Of a stretch of 55,570 bases of DNA, positions 30,001 through 37,603 are shown in pieces. The DNA is from Kitasatospora phosalacinea (lineage in GTDB: Bacteria; Actinomycetota; Actinomycetes; Streptomycetales; Streptomycetaceae), in contig NZ_JNYE01000040.1 in the NCBI RefSeq assembly GCF_000717185.1, forward strand, positions 1-55,570, read 5' to 3'. How positions within the stretch are numbered: position 1 is the stretch's first letter; each line of letters begins with the position of its first letter. A program made the position numbers and the translations under genes. The notes beneath the pieces were generated by a model. The model did no database searches. It had not been told where the DNA came from and saw nothing but the letters and a program-made list of their open reading frames with translations.

Positions 30001-31227
30001 CTACCGCCCGGCGCCCACCCGCTGCGGGAGTTCGGCGAGCGTCTCCAGCGGCCGGGCGAGCAGTTCGGAGAACGCCAGCTCGGCGGCGCCGATCAGCACG
30101 GTGTCGTCGCCGAGTTCGCTGACCCGCAGGCGCAGCCCCTCCCGGACGGCGGCCAGGGCGTTGGTGTTGATCCGGCTGCGCACCTGGGCGGCGGAGCCGA
30201 GGAAGACGTCCCGGAGGGTGCCGCCGAGGACGACCAGTTCCGGGTCGAGGAGGTTGGCCAGGCTGGCGATGCCGATGCCGAGCCAGTCGCCGACCCGGTG
30301 CAGGGCGGCGCGCGCGGTGACGTCCCCGAGGTCGGCCGCGGCGACCACGGCCCGCACGGCCTCGGCGCCGGTGCTGCGGCCGTCCCGGCCCGCGGCCTCC
30401 AGCAGGGCCCGTTCGCCCGCCTCGGCCTCCAGGCAGCCGCGGGCCCCGCAGCCGCAGGGCCGTCCCTGGTGCGGGTTGACGGTCAGGTGGCCGACCTCCC
30501 CGGCGTAGCCGCGCTCCCCGCGCAGGAGTTCGCCCGCGGCGATCACCCCGGCGCCGATGCCGATCTCGCCGTGCAGGTAGACCAGGTTGCGGCTGCCGCG
30601 GCCGATGCCGCGGCGGTGTTCGGCGAGCGCGCCGAGATTGGCCTCGTTGGCGACCAGGACGGGCACGCCCGGGCGGAGCCGGTCGGTGAGCGCCCCGGCG
30701 AGGTCGACGCCCTTCCAGCCCGTGTTGGGGGTGAGGCCGACCAGGCCGTCGGGGTGGCGGACGAGGCCGCGGACCGCCGCGGCCACGCCGACGCAGGTGC
30801 TGCCGTCGGGGGTGCGGGCCAGCATCTCGCGGGCGGATCCGGCGAGCAGGGCGGCCACTTCGGCCGGGTCCTGCGGCTGCCCGTCGGACCACGGGTGCTC
30901 GCGGCGGTCCAGGAAGACGCCGCCGAGCCCGACGAGCGCGGTGGACAGGCGCTCCACGCCGATGTCCACCGCGAGGACGTGTGCGCGGGCGGGTTCCGGG
31001 CTGACGACCAGTGAGGGCCGTCCGGCCCGGCCGGTCTCCTGCGGCAGTTCCTCGCGGACCAGGCCCGCGGCCGCCAGGTCGCCGACCAGGCCCAGGATGG
31101 TGCTGCGGTTGAGGCCGAGCTCGGCCGCCAGGACGGTCCGCGAGGTCGGCCCCTCGAAGTGGACGTGGCGCAGCAGCGCGCCCAGGTTGTGCTGGCGGAC
31201 CTCTTCCTGGGAAGGACCGGCTTTCAT
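30001..31227 (-). CDS. ROK-family regulator (XylR/Rok7B7-like)
   Basis: This is a 408-residue protein with an N-terminal winged helix (SRTVLAAELGLNRSTILGLVGDL) and a ROK sugar-sensing domain. The kinase-like ATP motif region is VLAVDIGVERLSTAL. The ROK signature has GHLTVNPHQGRPCGCGARGCLEAEAG, with the zinc-binding CGCGARGC cluster. It lies 12 bases after xylH in the same direction, so it is probably co-transcribed with xylFGH. S. coelicolor has the regulator Rok7B7 next to xylFGH. It probably represses the operon and responds to xylose. It could bind the TGTTG-N7-CAACA repeat at 34616. Confidence 0.88.
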   Translation of the reverse strand: MKAGPSQEEVRQHNLGALLRHVHFEGPTSRTVLAAELGLNRSTILGLVGDLAAAGLVREELPQETGRAGRPSLVVSPEPARAHVLAVDIGVERLSTALVGLGGVFLDRREHPWSDGQPQDPAEVAALLAGSAREMLARTPDGSTCVGVAAAVRGLVRHPDGLVGLTPNTGWKGVDLAGALTDRLRPGVPVLVANEANLGALAEHRRGIGRGSRNLVYLHGEIGIGAGVIAAGELLRGERGYAGEVGHLTVNPHQGRPCGCGARGCLEAEAGERALLEAAGRDGRSTGAEAVRAVVAAADLGDVTARAALHRVGDWLGIGIASLANLLDPELVVLGGTLRDVFLGSAAQVRSRINTNALAAVREGLRLRVSELGDDTVLIGAAELAFSELLARPLETLAELPQRVGAGR

Positions 31228-31239
31228 GGCGGGTGACCC

Positions 31240-32532
31240 TCATCGTCGGGCGGTGCGGCGGCGGGACATGGCATCCACACCGGCGGCCACCAGCAGAACC
31301 GATCCCGTGACAGCGTACTTGACGCCCGAGCTGTACCCCATCAGCCCCATGCCGTTCTGGATCACCGCGACGACCAGGCCGCCGAGCACCGCGTCGACCA
31401 CCCGGCCGCGGCCGCCGAACAGGCTGGTGCCGCCGATGACGGCGCTGCCGACGGCGAGCAGCAGGACGTTGCTGCCACCGGTGTTGGGGTCCACGGAGTT
31501 GCCCCGGGAGGCCGCGATGACGCCGCCGACGGCGGCCAGGCAGGAGCAGATGACGAACGCGGAGATCCGGATGGCGGCGACGTTGATCCCGGCCCGGCGG
31601 GCGGCTTCGGCGCTGCCGCCGACGGCGTACACGTGCAGGCCGAAGTTGGTGCGCTGGAGGGTGAAGGTGCCGAGCAGCAGCAGGGCGCCGATCACCGGCA
31701 CCACGAGCGGGACGCCCTTGAGCGAGCCGACCAGGACGTTGCGGCTGCGCTCCTGGTTGAGCAGGGCCACGGCGGTGGCGCCGAGCACCACGACCGCGCC
31801 GATCCGGAGGGCGAGCAGCGCCGCCGGGGTCCCGGCCAGGCCGCGGCCGCGCCGGTCGCGGCTGCGGCGCACCTGGAGCACCGCGTAGCCGGTGGCGCAG
31901 GCGGCCAGCAGCAGCCAGCCGAGGACGGGGCTGAGGTTGTCGTTGGCGATCGCCAGGACGGTCGGGTCCTTGATCGAGACGTTGGTGCCCTCCTTCAGCA
32001 GGATCAGCACCACGCCCTGGAAGCCGAGGAACGCGGCCAGCGTCACCACGAAGGAGGGGATGCCGACCTTGGCGACGAGGGTGCCGAGCAGCAGCCCGAT
32101 GACGGCGCCGGTCAGCAGGGCCGCGGCCACCGCGCCGTACCAGGGCCAGCCGTGGTTCGTCAGCAGGATGGCCAGCACGGCGGCGCAGACGCCGCTGGCG
32201 TACCCGGCCGACAGGTCGATCTCGCCGAGCAGCAGGACGAAGACCAGGCCCATGGCGATGGCGATGCTGCCCGCGCTCTGGGTGAGCAGGTTGGCGAAGT
32301 TCAGGTTGGACAGGAAGACCGGGCGCAGCAGCGCGAAGAACGCGCACAGCACGACCAGGCCGGCGACGGCGGGCAGCGAGCCGAGTTCGCCCGCGCGGAC
32401 CCGGTCGAGGTAGCCGCGGCCGAGCTCCGCCAGCCCGGCGCCGGGCCCGGTCGGCCGCTCGGGCTTCCCGGGGCTGCCGGGGCTGCCGGGCTTCCCGGGG
32501 TTCCCGGGCGTCTCGGGGGCGAGGGCGGTCAT
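31240..32532 (-). CDS. xylH: XylH-like sugar ABC permease
   Basis: This is a 430-residue CUT2-family permease with about ten or more hydrophobic segments. Family stretches include GEIDLSAGYASGV, LLGTLVAKVGIPSFVVTLA, GLHVYAVGGSAEAARRAGI and TSLFGGRGRVVDAVLGG. The first 28 residues hold a PGNPGKPGSPGSPGKP Gly-Pro-Xaa run, unusual in a permease and probably a flexible cytoplasmic tail. The ATG overlaps the xylG stop as ATGA. It forms the membrane channel for monosaccharide uptake, presumably xylose. Confidence 0.9.
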   Translation of the reverse strand: MTALAPETPGNPGKPGSPGSPGKPERPTGPGAGLAELGRGYLDRVRAGELGSLPAVAGLVVLCAFFALLRPVFLSNLNFANLLTQSAGSIAIAMGLVFVLLLGEIDLSAGYASGVCAAVLAILLTNHGWPWYGAVAAALLTGAVIGLLLGTLVAKVGIPSFVVTLAAFLGFQGVVLILLKEGTNVSIKDPTVLAIANDNLSPVLGWLLLAACATGYAVLQVRRSRDRRGRGLAGTPAALLALRIGAVVVLGATAVALLNQERSRNVLVGSLKGVPLVVPVIGALLLLGTFTLQRTNFGLHVYAVGGSAEAARRAGINVAAIRISAFVICSCLAAVGGVIAASRGNSVDPNTGGSNVLLLAVGSAVIGGTSLFGGRGRVVDAVLGGLVVAVIQNGMGLMGYSSGVKYAVTGSVLLVAAGVDAMSRRRTARR

Positions 32533-33308
32533 GCGGCGGCTCCCTTGGGGGTGTCCTGCGGGCCGAGGTCGCCGCTGCGGCCCGAGGTGATCAGTTCGAC
32601 GACCTGGGCGTGCGTCACGTCGGTGGCCTTGACCTGGGCGGCCATCCGGCCGAGGTAGAGCGCGGCGATCCGGTCGGAGACCGCGAAGACGTCGTTCATG
32701 TTGTGCGAGATGAGCACGACGGCCAGCCCGTTGTCGGCGAGCCTGCGCACGAGTTCGAGGACCTGCGCGGTCTGGGCGACGCCCAGGGCGGCGGTGGGTT
32801 CGTCGAGGACCACCAGCTTGCTGTTCCACAGCACCGCCTTGGCGATGGCGACGGTCTGGCGCTGGCCGCCGGAGAGGCTGGAGACCTTCTGCCGCAGGGA
32901 CTTGACGGTGCGCACCGACAGGCTCTTGAGCGTGGCGGCGGCCATCTCCTCCATGGTGGCGTCGTCGAGCACCAGGCCGCGGCGCTTCTCCCGGCCCAGG
33001 AACATGTTCTGGACGATGTCGAGGTTGTCGCACAGCGCGAGGTCCTGGTAGACGATCTCCACGCCGAGCGCGGCGGCGTCGCGCGGGCTGTGCACCTGGA
33101 CGGGGCGGCCTTCGAAGAGGTAGTCGCCCGCGTCGGCGGGGTGGATGCCGCCGATGCACTTGACCAGCGTCGACTTGCCCGCGCCGTTGTCGCCGACGAG
33201 GGCGGTGACCTCCCCCGCGCGGGCGCTGAGCGCGACGTCGTGCAGGACCTGGACGGGGCCGAAGGACTTGTCGATCCCGCGCAGTTCGAGGACCGGTGCT
33301 TCTGTCAT
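32529..33308 (-). CDS. xylG: XylG-like sugar ABC ATPase, single domain
   Basis: This 259-residue ATPase has Walker A GDNGAGKST near residue 40, the signature SLSGGQRQTVAIAKA near 145 and Walker B LVVLDEPTAALG. It has one nucleotide-binding domain rather than the tandem pair of E. coli XylG, so it should work as a homodimer. AGGAG precedes the ATG. A hairpin separates it from xylF upstream. Confidence 0.9.
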   Translation of the reverse strand: MTEAPVLELRGIDKSFGPVQVLHDVALSARAGEVTALVGDNGAGKSTLVKCIGGIHPADAGDYLFEGRPVQVHSPRDAAALGVEIVYQDLALCDNLDIVQNMFLGREKRRGLVLDDATMEEMAAATLKSLSVRTVKSLRQKVSSLSGGQRQTVAIAKAVLWNSKLVVLDEPTAALGVAQTAQVLELVRRLADNGLAVVLISHNMNDVFAVSDRIAALYLGRMAAQVKATDVTHAQVVELITSGRSGDLGPQDTPKGAAA

Positions 33309-33335
33309 GGGTGGGGCTCCTGGGGGTTCGGCGGG

Positions 33336-33369
33336 GCGGGCCCCGTGCCCCTGGCGGCACGGGGCCCGC
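33336..33369 (-). terminator. Intra-operon hairpin between xylF and xylG
   Basis: GCGGGCCCCGTGCC (33336-33349) pairs with GGCACGGGGCCCGC (33356-33369), a perfect 14-bp stem with a 6-base loop. In this position it could attenuate xylGH or stabilise xylF mRNA, giving excess binding protein. Confidence 0.65.
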
Positions 33370-33411
33370 GGGCGGCGGCCGGGCGTGGGAGCAACGGCCG
33401 GGCGCGGGTGG

Positions 33412-34506
33412 CTACTTGATGCCGGCCTTCGTGCACGGCTCGGCGTACTCGCCGGTGCACAGCTGCTCCTTGGTGACGTACCCGTCGGTGACGACGTCCT
33501 GGACGTTGTCCTTGAAGATCGCCTGGGGGGCGAGCAGCACGGCCGGGACGTCCCGGTTGCCGGTCGGGTCGTGGACGGTCGCGCCGGGGTCGCTCTTCTT
33601 GCCGCCGGCCAGCTCGACCGCGAGGGTGGCGGCCGCGTCGGCCTCCTTCTTCACCGCCTTGTAGACGGTCATGCACTGGTCGCCCGCCAGGATGTTCTGC
33701 AGGCCCTGGACGGTGGCGTCCTGGCCGGTGACCGGGACCTGCCCGTTGCGGTGGTTCTTGCGCAGCACGGCGATGGCCGAGTTGGCCAGGCCGTCGTTGG
33801 CCGCGAGCACCCCGGCGAGGTCCGGCCGGCTGGTGTACATCTGCTCGAAGATGGTCTGGGCCTGGGCGTTGTCCCAGTCGGGCACCGACTGGTTGGGGCC
33901 CTTGGTGTACTCGCCGGAGGCGTACAGCGGGTCCAGCACGCCGTTGTAGCCGTCGGCGAACAGGGTGGCGTTGTTGTCCGTCGGGGAGCCGTTGAGCTCG
34001 GCGACGACGGGGTTCTTGGTGCCGTTGTCGGCCAGGCACTTCACCAGGCCCTGGCCCTGGAGCTTGCCGACCTGGGTGTTGTCGAAGCTGACGTAGTACT
34101 GCGCGGACCCGCCGAGGGTGAGCCGGTCGTAGTCGATGGTGGCCACGCCCTGGGCCTTGGCCTTGTCGAGGACGGCCTTGCCGGTGCCGCTGTCCAGGTT
34201 GACGATCACCAGCACGTTCACGCCGCTGGTGATCATCTGGTCGGCGATGGTCTGGAAGGCCTGCTTGTCGCCCTCGGCGTTCTGGATGTCGTAGTCCACC
34301 CCGGCGGCCTTGAAGGCGGCCGCGAGGTAGGTGCGGTCGGCGGTCTCCCAGCGGACGGACGACTTGCTGTCCGGCAGGATCACGCCGATCTTCGGCTTCT
34401 TGCCGCCCGCCGAACCGCTGTCGGAGCCCGTGGAGGAGCAGGCGGTGGCCGTGGTGAGCAGGGTCGCCGCCAGGGCGGCGGTGGCGAACAGGAGCCCCTT
34501 GCGCAT
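33412..34506 (-). CDS. xylF: XylF-like sugar-binding lipoprotein
   Basis: This is a 364-residue binding protein with a lipoprotein signal (TATAC near residue 23) and a periplasmic-binding-protein type-1 fold. Stretches include IGVILPDSKSSVRWETADR, LVIVNLDSGTGKAVL, VAELNGSPTDNNATLFADG, VLAANDGLANSAIAVL and a late VTGQDATVQGLQNILAG, matching xylose-binding XylF. AAGGA lies before the ATG. It leads the xylFGH-ROK operon. Confidence 0.9.
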   Translation of the reverse strand: MRKGLLFATAALAATLLTTATACSSTGSDSGSAGGKKPKIGVILPDSKSSVRWETADRTYLAAAFKAAGVDYDIQNAEGDKQAFQTIADQMITSGVNVLVIVNLDSGTGKAVLDKAKAQGVATIDYDRLTLGGSAQYYVSFDNTQVGKLQGQGLVKCLADNGTKNPVVAELNGSPTDNNATLFADGYNGVLDPLYASGEYTKGPNQSVPDWDNAQAQTIFEQMYTSRPDLAGVLAANDGLANSAIAVLRKNHRNGQVPVTGQDATVQGLQNILAGDQCMTVYKAVKKEADAAATLAVELAGGKKSDPGATVHDPTGNRDVPAVLLAPQAIFKDNVQDVVTDGYVTKEQLCTGEYAEPCTKAGIK

Positions 34507-34615
34507 GGGCAGGGTCCTTTCGGGGCGTGTCCGGCCGGTGCCGGACGTGCGTGACTGCGGACGGGGTGGGGAAGGGCGCGCGGACGCGGGGCGGGGAAGC
34601 AGCCCCGGCGCGGTT

Positions 34616-34657
34616 TGTTGCCTGCGACAACATACGACCTGCCAGAGGGTCCGCCAA
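34616..34657 (-). promoter_or_regulatory. xylF promoter with a TGTTG-N7-CAACA repeat on the -10 box
   Basis: On the minus strand, TTGGCG (34657-34652) is followed after 17 bases by TATGTT (34634-34629). The inverted repeat TGTTG (34616-34620) and CAACA (34628-34632) overlaps the -10 and the start region. A repressor such as the co-encoded ROK protein binding here would block initiation. Confidence 0.7.
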
Positions 34658-34935
34658 GCCCTCGTACCGACGCTGACGGGTAACGATCACATCACCGGCC
34701 CCCGCCGCCCGGCGCCCACTGGTCGGTCAACTGACCTGTCACCCAAGGGACATGGCGCACGGCGGCGCCAACGGGAACGCCCTCCCCCGGGAGTCGCCAG
34801 GAGGAGGGCGCAGGAGCGGGCGGGCGGGCCCCGGCCCACTGCCGTCCGCGAGCGGGAGCGAAGATCAGCGGCGCGCCGGCACTCGAACGCCGGCGCTCAC
34901 GGAACGGCTGCCGGGGCGCCGGACCGCGGCCGGGC
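34658..34935. other. Gap between xylF promoter and kinase-like gene
   Basis: Apart from the promoter described, I see no gene, operator or clear terminator here. It is the upstream edge of the xylF promoter and the 3' side of the minus-strand kinase-like gene. Confidence 0.5.
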
Positions 34936-35820
34936 TCAGCGCCGCCGCCGGAAGGGGGCGAGCGTGGCGCGCACGAGCCCGGCGGCGCCCCAGTCGGAGT
35001 CGAACTGGGCGATCACCGCCAGGTGCTGGCGCAGTTGGAGGATCGGCATGCGCGCGCGCCAGTCGCGGTCGAGCCCGGTCAGTTCGGCGTAGCGCTCGAA
35101 GAACACCTGCGCCTCGGGCGGCGGCGCCGTCGTCCACAGGTGGGCCAGGTCGACCTCGGCCCAGGCGTACGACACGGCCGGATCGATCAGCGCGGGCCGC
35201 CCGTCGGGGGCGGCCATGACGTTCAGCGCCCACAGGTCGCCGTGCGTCAGGCAGGCGGGCCGCACCGGCAGCAGCTCGGGCAGCCGGTCGCACAGCCGCT
35301 CCAGCGCCGCCCGGTCCGCGGCGTCGAGCGCCTCCCGCACGCGGTGCTCGTCGAGCCAGCGCAGCAGGCGGTGCCGGGCGAAGAACTCGAACCCGTCCTC
35401 CGTCCAGGTGTTGACCTGCCGACGACGGCCCAGCCAGTTGTCCCGGTGCCACCCGAACCGGGGGTGCCGGGTACTGGTGTGCAGGTGGGCGAGCGCGTGC
35501 GCGAACCGCTCCCAGAAGGCCCCGCTGTCCGGGCGGGGCCGCAGCACCGACAGCACCAGCACCTCGCGGTCCGCCCGGACGACCTCGGGCGTGGCGACAC
35601 CGCCCGCCTCGCGCAGCGCGACGAGCCCCTCGGCCTCCGCGGCGAAGACGTCGTCCGACGGCGGCTCGTCGAACGCCTTCACGAACACCGACGTACCGTC
35701 GCCCCGACGCGCCAACCCCGCGATCGCGGCCAGCCCCCCGGCGGCCGGCTCGACCGCGACGACATCGGTCAGACCGGCCGCGTGCAGGCGTTCCAGCAGG
35801 AAGGACGTCGTGTCCGTCAC
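34936..35820 (-). CDS. Fructosamine-3-kinase/aminoglycoside-phosphotransferase family protein
   Basis: This 294-residue protein has the FN3K pattern: a FVKAFDEPPSDDVFAAEAEGL lysine/glutamate region, HPRFGWHRDNWLGRRRQVN, EDGFEFFARHRL and the catalytic loop LTHGDLWALNVMAAPDG with metal site LIDPAVSYAWAEVDLAHL. Such enzymes phosphorylate ketosamines formed by protein glycation, and are related to antibiotic phosphotransferases. The GTG at 35820 has AGGAG 10 bases upstream. It sits alone between the xylose operon and the repeat region. A role in repairing sugar-damaged proteins during growth on pentoses is only a suggestion. Confidence 0.8.
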   Translation of the reverse strand: MTDTTSFLLERLHAAGLTDVVAVEPAAGGLAAIAGLARRGDGTSVFVKAFDEPPSDDVFAAEAEGLVALREAGGVATPEVVRADREVLVLSVLRPRPDSGAFWERFAHALAHLHTSTRHPRFGWHRDNWLGRRRQVNTWTEDGFEFFARHRLLRWLDEHRVREALDAADRAALERLCDRLPELLPVRPACLTHGDLWALNVMAAPDGRPALIDPAVSYAWAEVDLAHLWTTAPPPEAQVFFERYAELTGLDRDWRARMPILQLRQHLAVIAQFDSDWGAAGLVRATLAPFRRRR

Positions 35821-35933
35821 GGGGGCGCTCCTGTCGTGAATCGACGGCGACGGGGTGGGGGGCGGGGCCGGGAGCCGGGCGAGGGCGTCCGCGACGCCTC
35901 GGGCTCCGCCCCTGCGGAAGGTCACCGGCGAAG

Positions 35934-36087
35934 ATCCTCCGCCGCATCGACCGGCCGGTCAACCCCCGCAGCCACCAACGAGGTTGGCCACCGGGCCACC
36001 GGGCCACCGGGCCACCGGGCCACCGGGCCACCGGGCCACCGGGCCACCGGGCCACATCCTCCGCCGCGTCGACCGACCGGTCAACCC
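35934..36087. repeat. Pair of 32-bp direct repeats flanking a tandem array
   Basis: Bases 35934-35965 and 36056-36087 (ATCCTCCGCCGC...CCGGTCAACCC) match at 30 of 32 positions. The second copy abuts the end of the 8-bp array at 35988-36055. Confidence 0.85.
35988..36055. repeat. CCACCGGG 8-bp tandem array
   Basis: About nine head-to-tail units of CCACCGGG occur without spacers. A similar CCACCGGSCCACC stretch precedes the hairpin between the GH6 genes. The array is a probable hot spot for slippage. Confidence 0.9.
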
Positions 36088-36124
36088 ACGGAGAGGGCAA
36101 GGAAGTTGACCCCAGCCCGTCGCG

Positions 36125-36235
36125 CTACCGGCTCGACCCCGCCCCCACGCGCCCGAGAACGCCGTGGCCGTGCCCCGCCCACGGCGCTCCCCCGACCACC
36201 GGCTCAAGCCGGACACCCACGTGCGCCACCGACCC
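36125..36235 (-). pseudogene. Decayed copy of the 3' end of a lacI gene
   Basis: Read on the minus strand, this stretch encodes VAHVGVRLEPVVGG, then a diverged, gapped segment, and ends VGAGSSR-stop. The intact neighbour gene ends VAHVNVRPELVVRAST...TPGAGPSR-stop. The DNA alignment is collinear from CCGAGAAC...GTGGCCGTGC through CCGCCCACGGCGCTC and ACGTGCG, with one small deletion of about 17 bases. The two TAG stops are 162 bases apart. Nothing of the gene body remains. It is a leftover of a duplicated or replaced regulator and has no start. Confidence 0.7.
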
Positions 36236-36286
36236 ACCGGCCGACCCCCGCAGCGCACGAGGGGATTGACCGCCCAGCCCGCCGAC

Positions 36287-37384
36287 CTACCGGCTCGGCC
36301 CCGCCCCCGGCGTGTCCGAGAACAGCGTGGTCGTGCTGCCCGGCCCCGGGGGCCGTCCGCCCGCGGTGCTCGCCCGGACGACCAGCTCGGGCCGGACGTT
36401 CACGTGCGCGACCGGGGCGGTGGGCTGGTCGATCAGGCGCAGCAGCATGCCTATCCCTTCGCGGCCGACGGAGGTGAAGTCCTGCCGGACGGTGGTGAGC
36501 GGCGGGGTGAGGTAGGCGCCCTCGGGGAGGTCGTCGAAGCCCGCCACCGCCACGTCCTGGGGGATCCGCACCCCGGCCTCGTGCAGGGCGTGGACGACGC
36601 CGAGGGCCATGTGGTCGTTGGCGGCGAACACGGCCGTCGGCCGGGAGCGGGCGCCGCGGCGGAAGGCCTCCGCCACCCGCCGGCCGGCCGCGTGGCCCGA
36701 GGCGGGGCTCCAGTCGCCCGCCAGGTGCGGCGGCACCGGCAGTCCGGCCGCCTCCAGCGCGGCGCGCCAGCCCTGGAGGCGGCCCTCCGCCTCGATCCAC
36801 TCGCCGGGCCCGGCGACGTGCCAGATCCGGGTGTGGCCGAGCGACAGCAGGTGTTCGGTGACGGCCCGCGCCCCGCCGAACTGGTCGACGGCCACGCCCG
36901 GCAGGGCGAGGTCGTGCCCGCCCTCCACCGTCACGATCGGGAAGGGCTGGGGCAGCCGGGCCAGGGCGGCCACGGCGTGCCGGTGCGGCGTCATCACCAC
37001 GGCGCCGTCCACTCCCCAGGTGCCCAGCCGTTCCAGGGCCTTGCCGAGCGCGTGCTCGGTCAGCTCCTCGAGGCCGACCGACGCCACCAGGTAGTCCTCC
37101 CGCCGCGCGGCCCGTTCCAGGCCCGCCAGGATGCTGGCCGGGCCGAACAGCGTGGTGTTGGCGGCGACCACGCCGATCGTCCGGCTGCGCCGGGTCACCA
37201 GTGTCCGGGCCGCGGAGTTCGGCCGGTAGCCCAGTTCGGCGATGGCGAGCAGCACCCGTTCCTTGGTCGCGCCGCGCACGTTGGGGTGGTCGCTGAGCAC
37301 CCGGGAGACCGTCTGGTGGGACACCCCGGCGACCTGGGCGACGTCAGCCATCGTCGGCGGTCGCCGCTCACCGGTCTCTGCCAT
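36287..37384 (-). CDS. LacI-family regulator (candidate reader of TTAGCGCTAA sites)
   Basis: This 365-residue repressor has helix-turn-helix TMADVAQVAGVSHQTVSRVL, the hinge RPNSAARTLVTRR, and an effector domain with GVAVDQFGGARAVTEHLL, VFAANDHMALGVVHAL and VAVAGFDDLPEGAYL. A C-terminal tail of about 30 residues (from GGRPPGPG) is longer than usual. The ATG at 37384 has GGGAG upstream. It lies downstream of, and in the same direction as, the modular GH43 gene, whose promoter carries TTGTTAGCGCTAACAA. It may therefore control the TTAGCGCTAA class at 15217, 16933 and 40754. No such box precedes its own start. The assignment is inference. Confidence 0.88.
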   Translation of the reverse strand: MAETGERRPPTMADVAQVAGVSHQTVSRVLSDHPNVRGATKERVLLAIAELGYRPNSAARTLVTRRSRTIGVVAANTTLFGPASILAGLERAARREDYLVASVGLEELTEHALGKALERLGTWGVDGAVVMTPHRHAVAALARLPQPFPIVTVEGGHDLALPGVAVDQFGGARAVTEHLLSLGHTRIWHVAGPGEWIEAEGRLQGWRAALEAAGLPVPPHLAGDWSPASGHAAGRRVAEAFRRGARSRPTAVFAANDHMALGVVHALHEAGVRIPQDVAVAGFDDLPEGAYLTPPLTTVRQDFTSVGREGIGMLLRLIDQPTAPVAHVNVRPELVVRASTAGGRPPGPGSTTTLFSDTPGAGPSR

Positions 37385-37603
37385 GGTTCTCCCGTCCCGC
37401 CCGGCACCGGCCGGGCCCGCTAGCCGGTGCCCACCCTACTGTCCGTTCCCGCCGGGTGTCCCGTGCCTCCCCGCCGGAGGGCTGACGCCGCGCCAGGGGC
37501 CCGGCGGTCGGGGCCCGGCGGGCCGGTGGCACGACGCGGCCGCCGGCCGGACGCCCCCGCGTCCGGCCGACGACCGGTGTGCGCTACCCCCTGTCGGTGC
37601 GCG

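Noticed and set aside
35988..36055. 8-bp array considered as a CRISPR
   Set aside because: Units are 8 bp, contiguous, and lack unique spacers. No cas genes are nearby.
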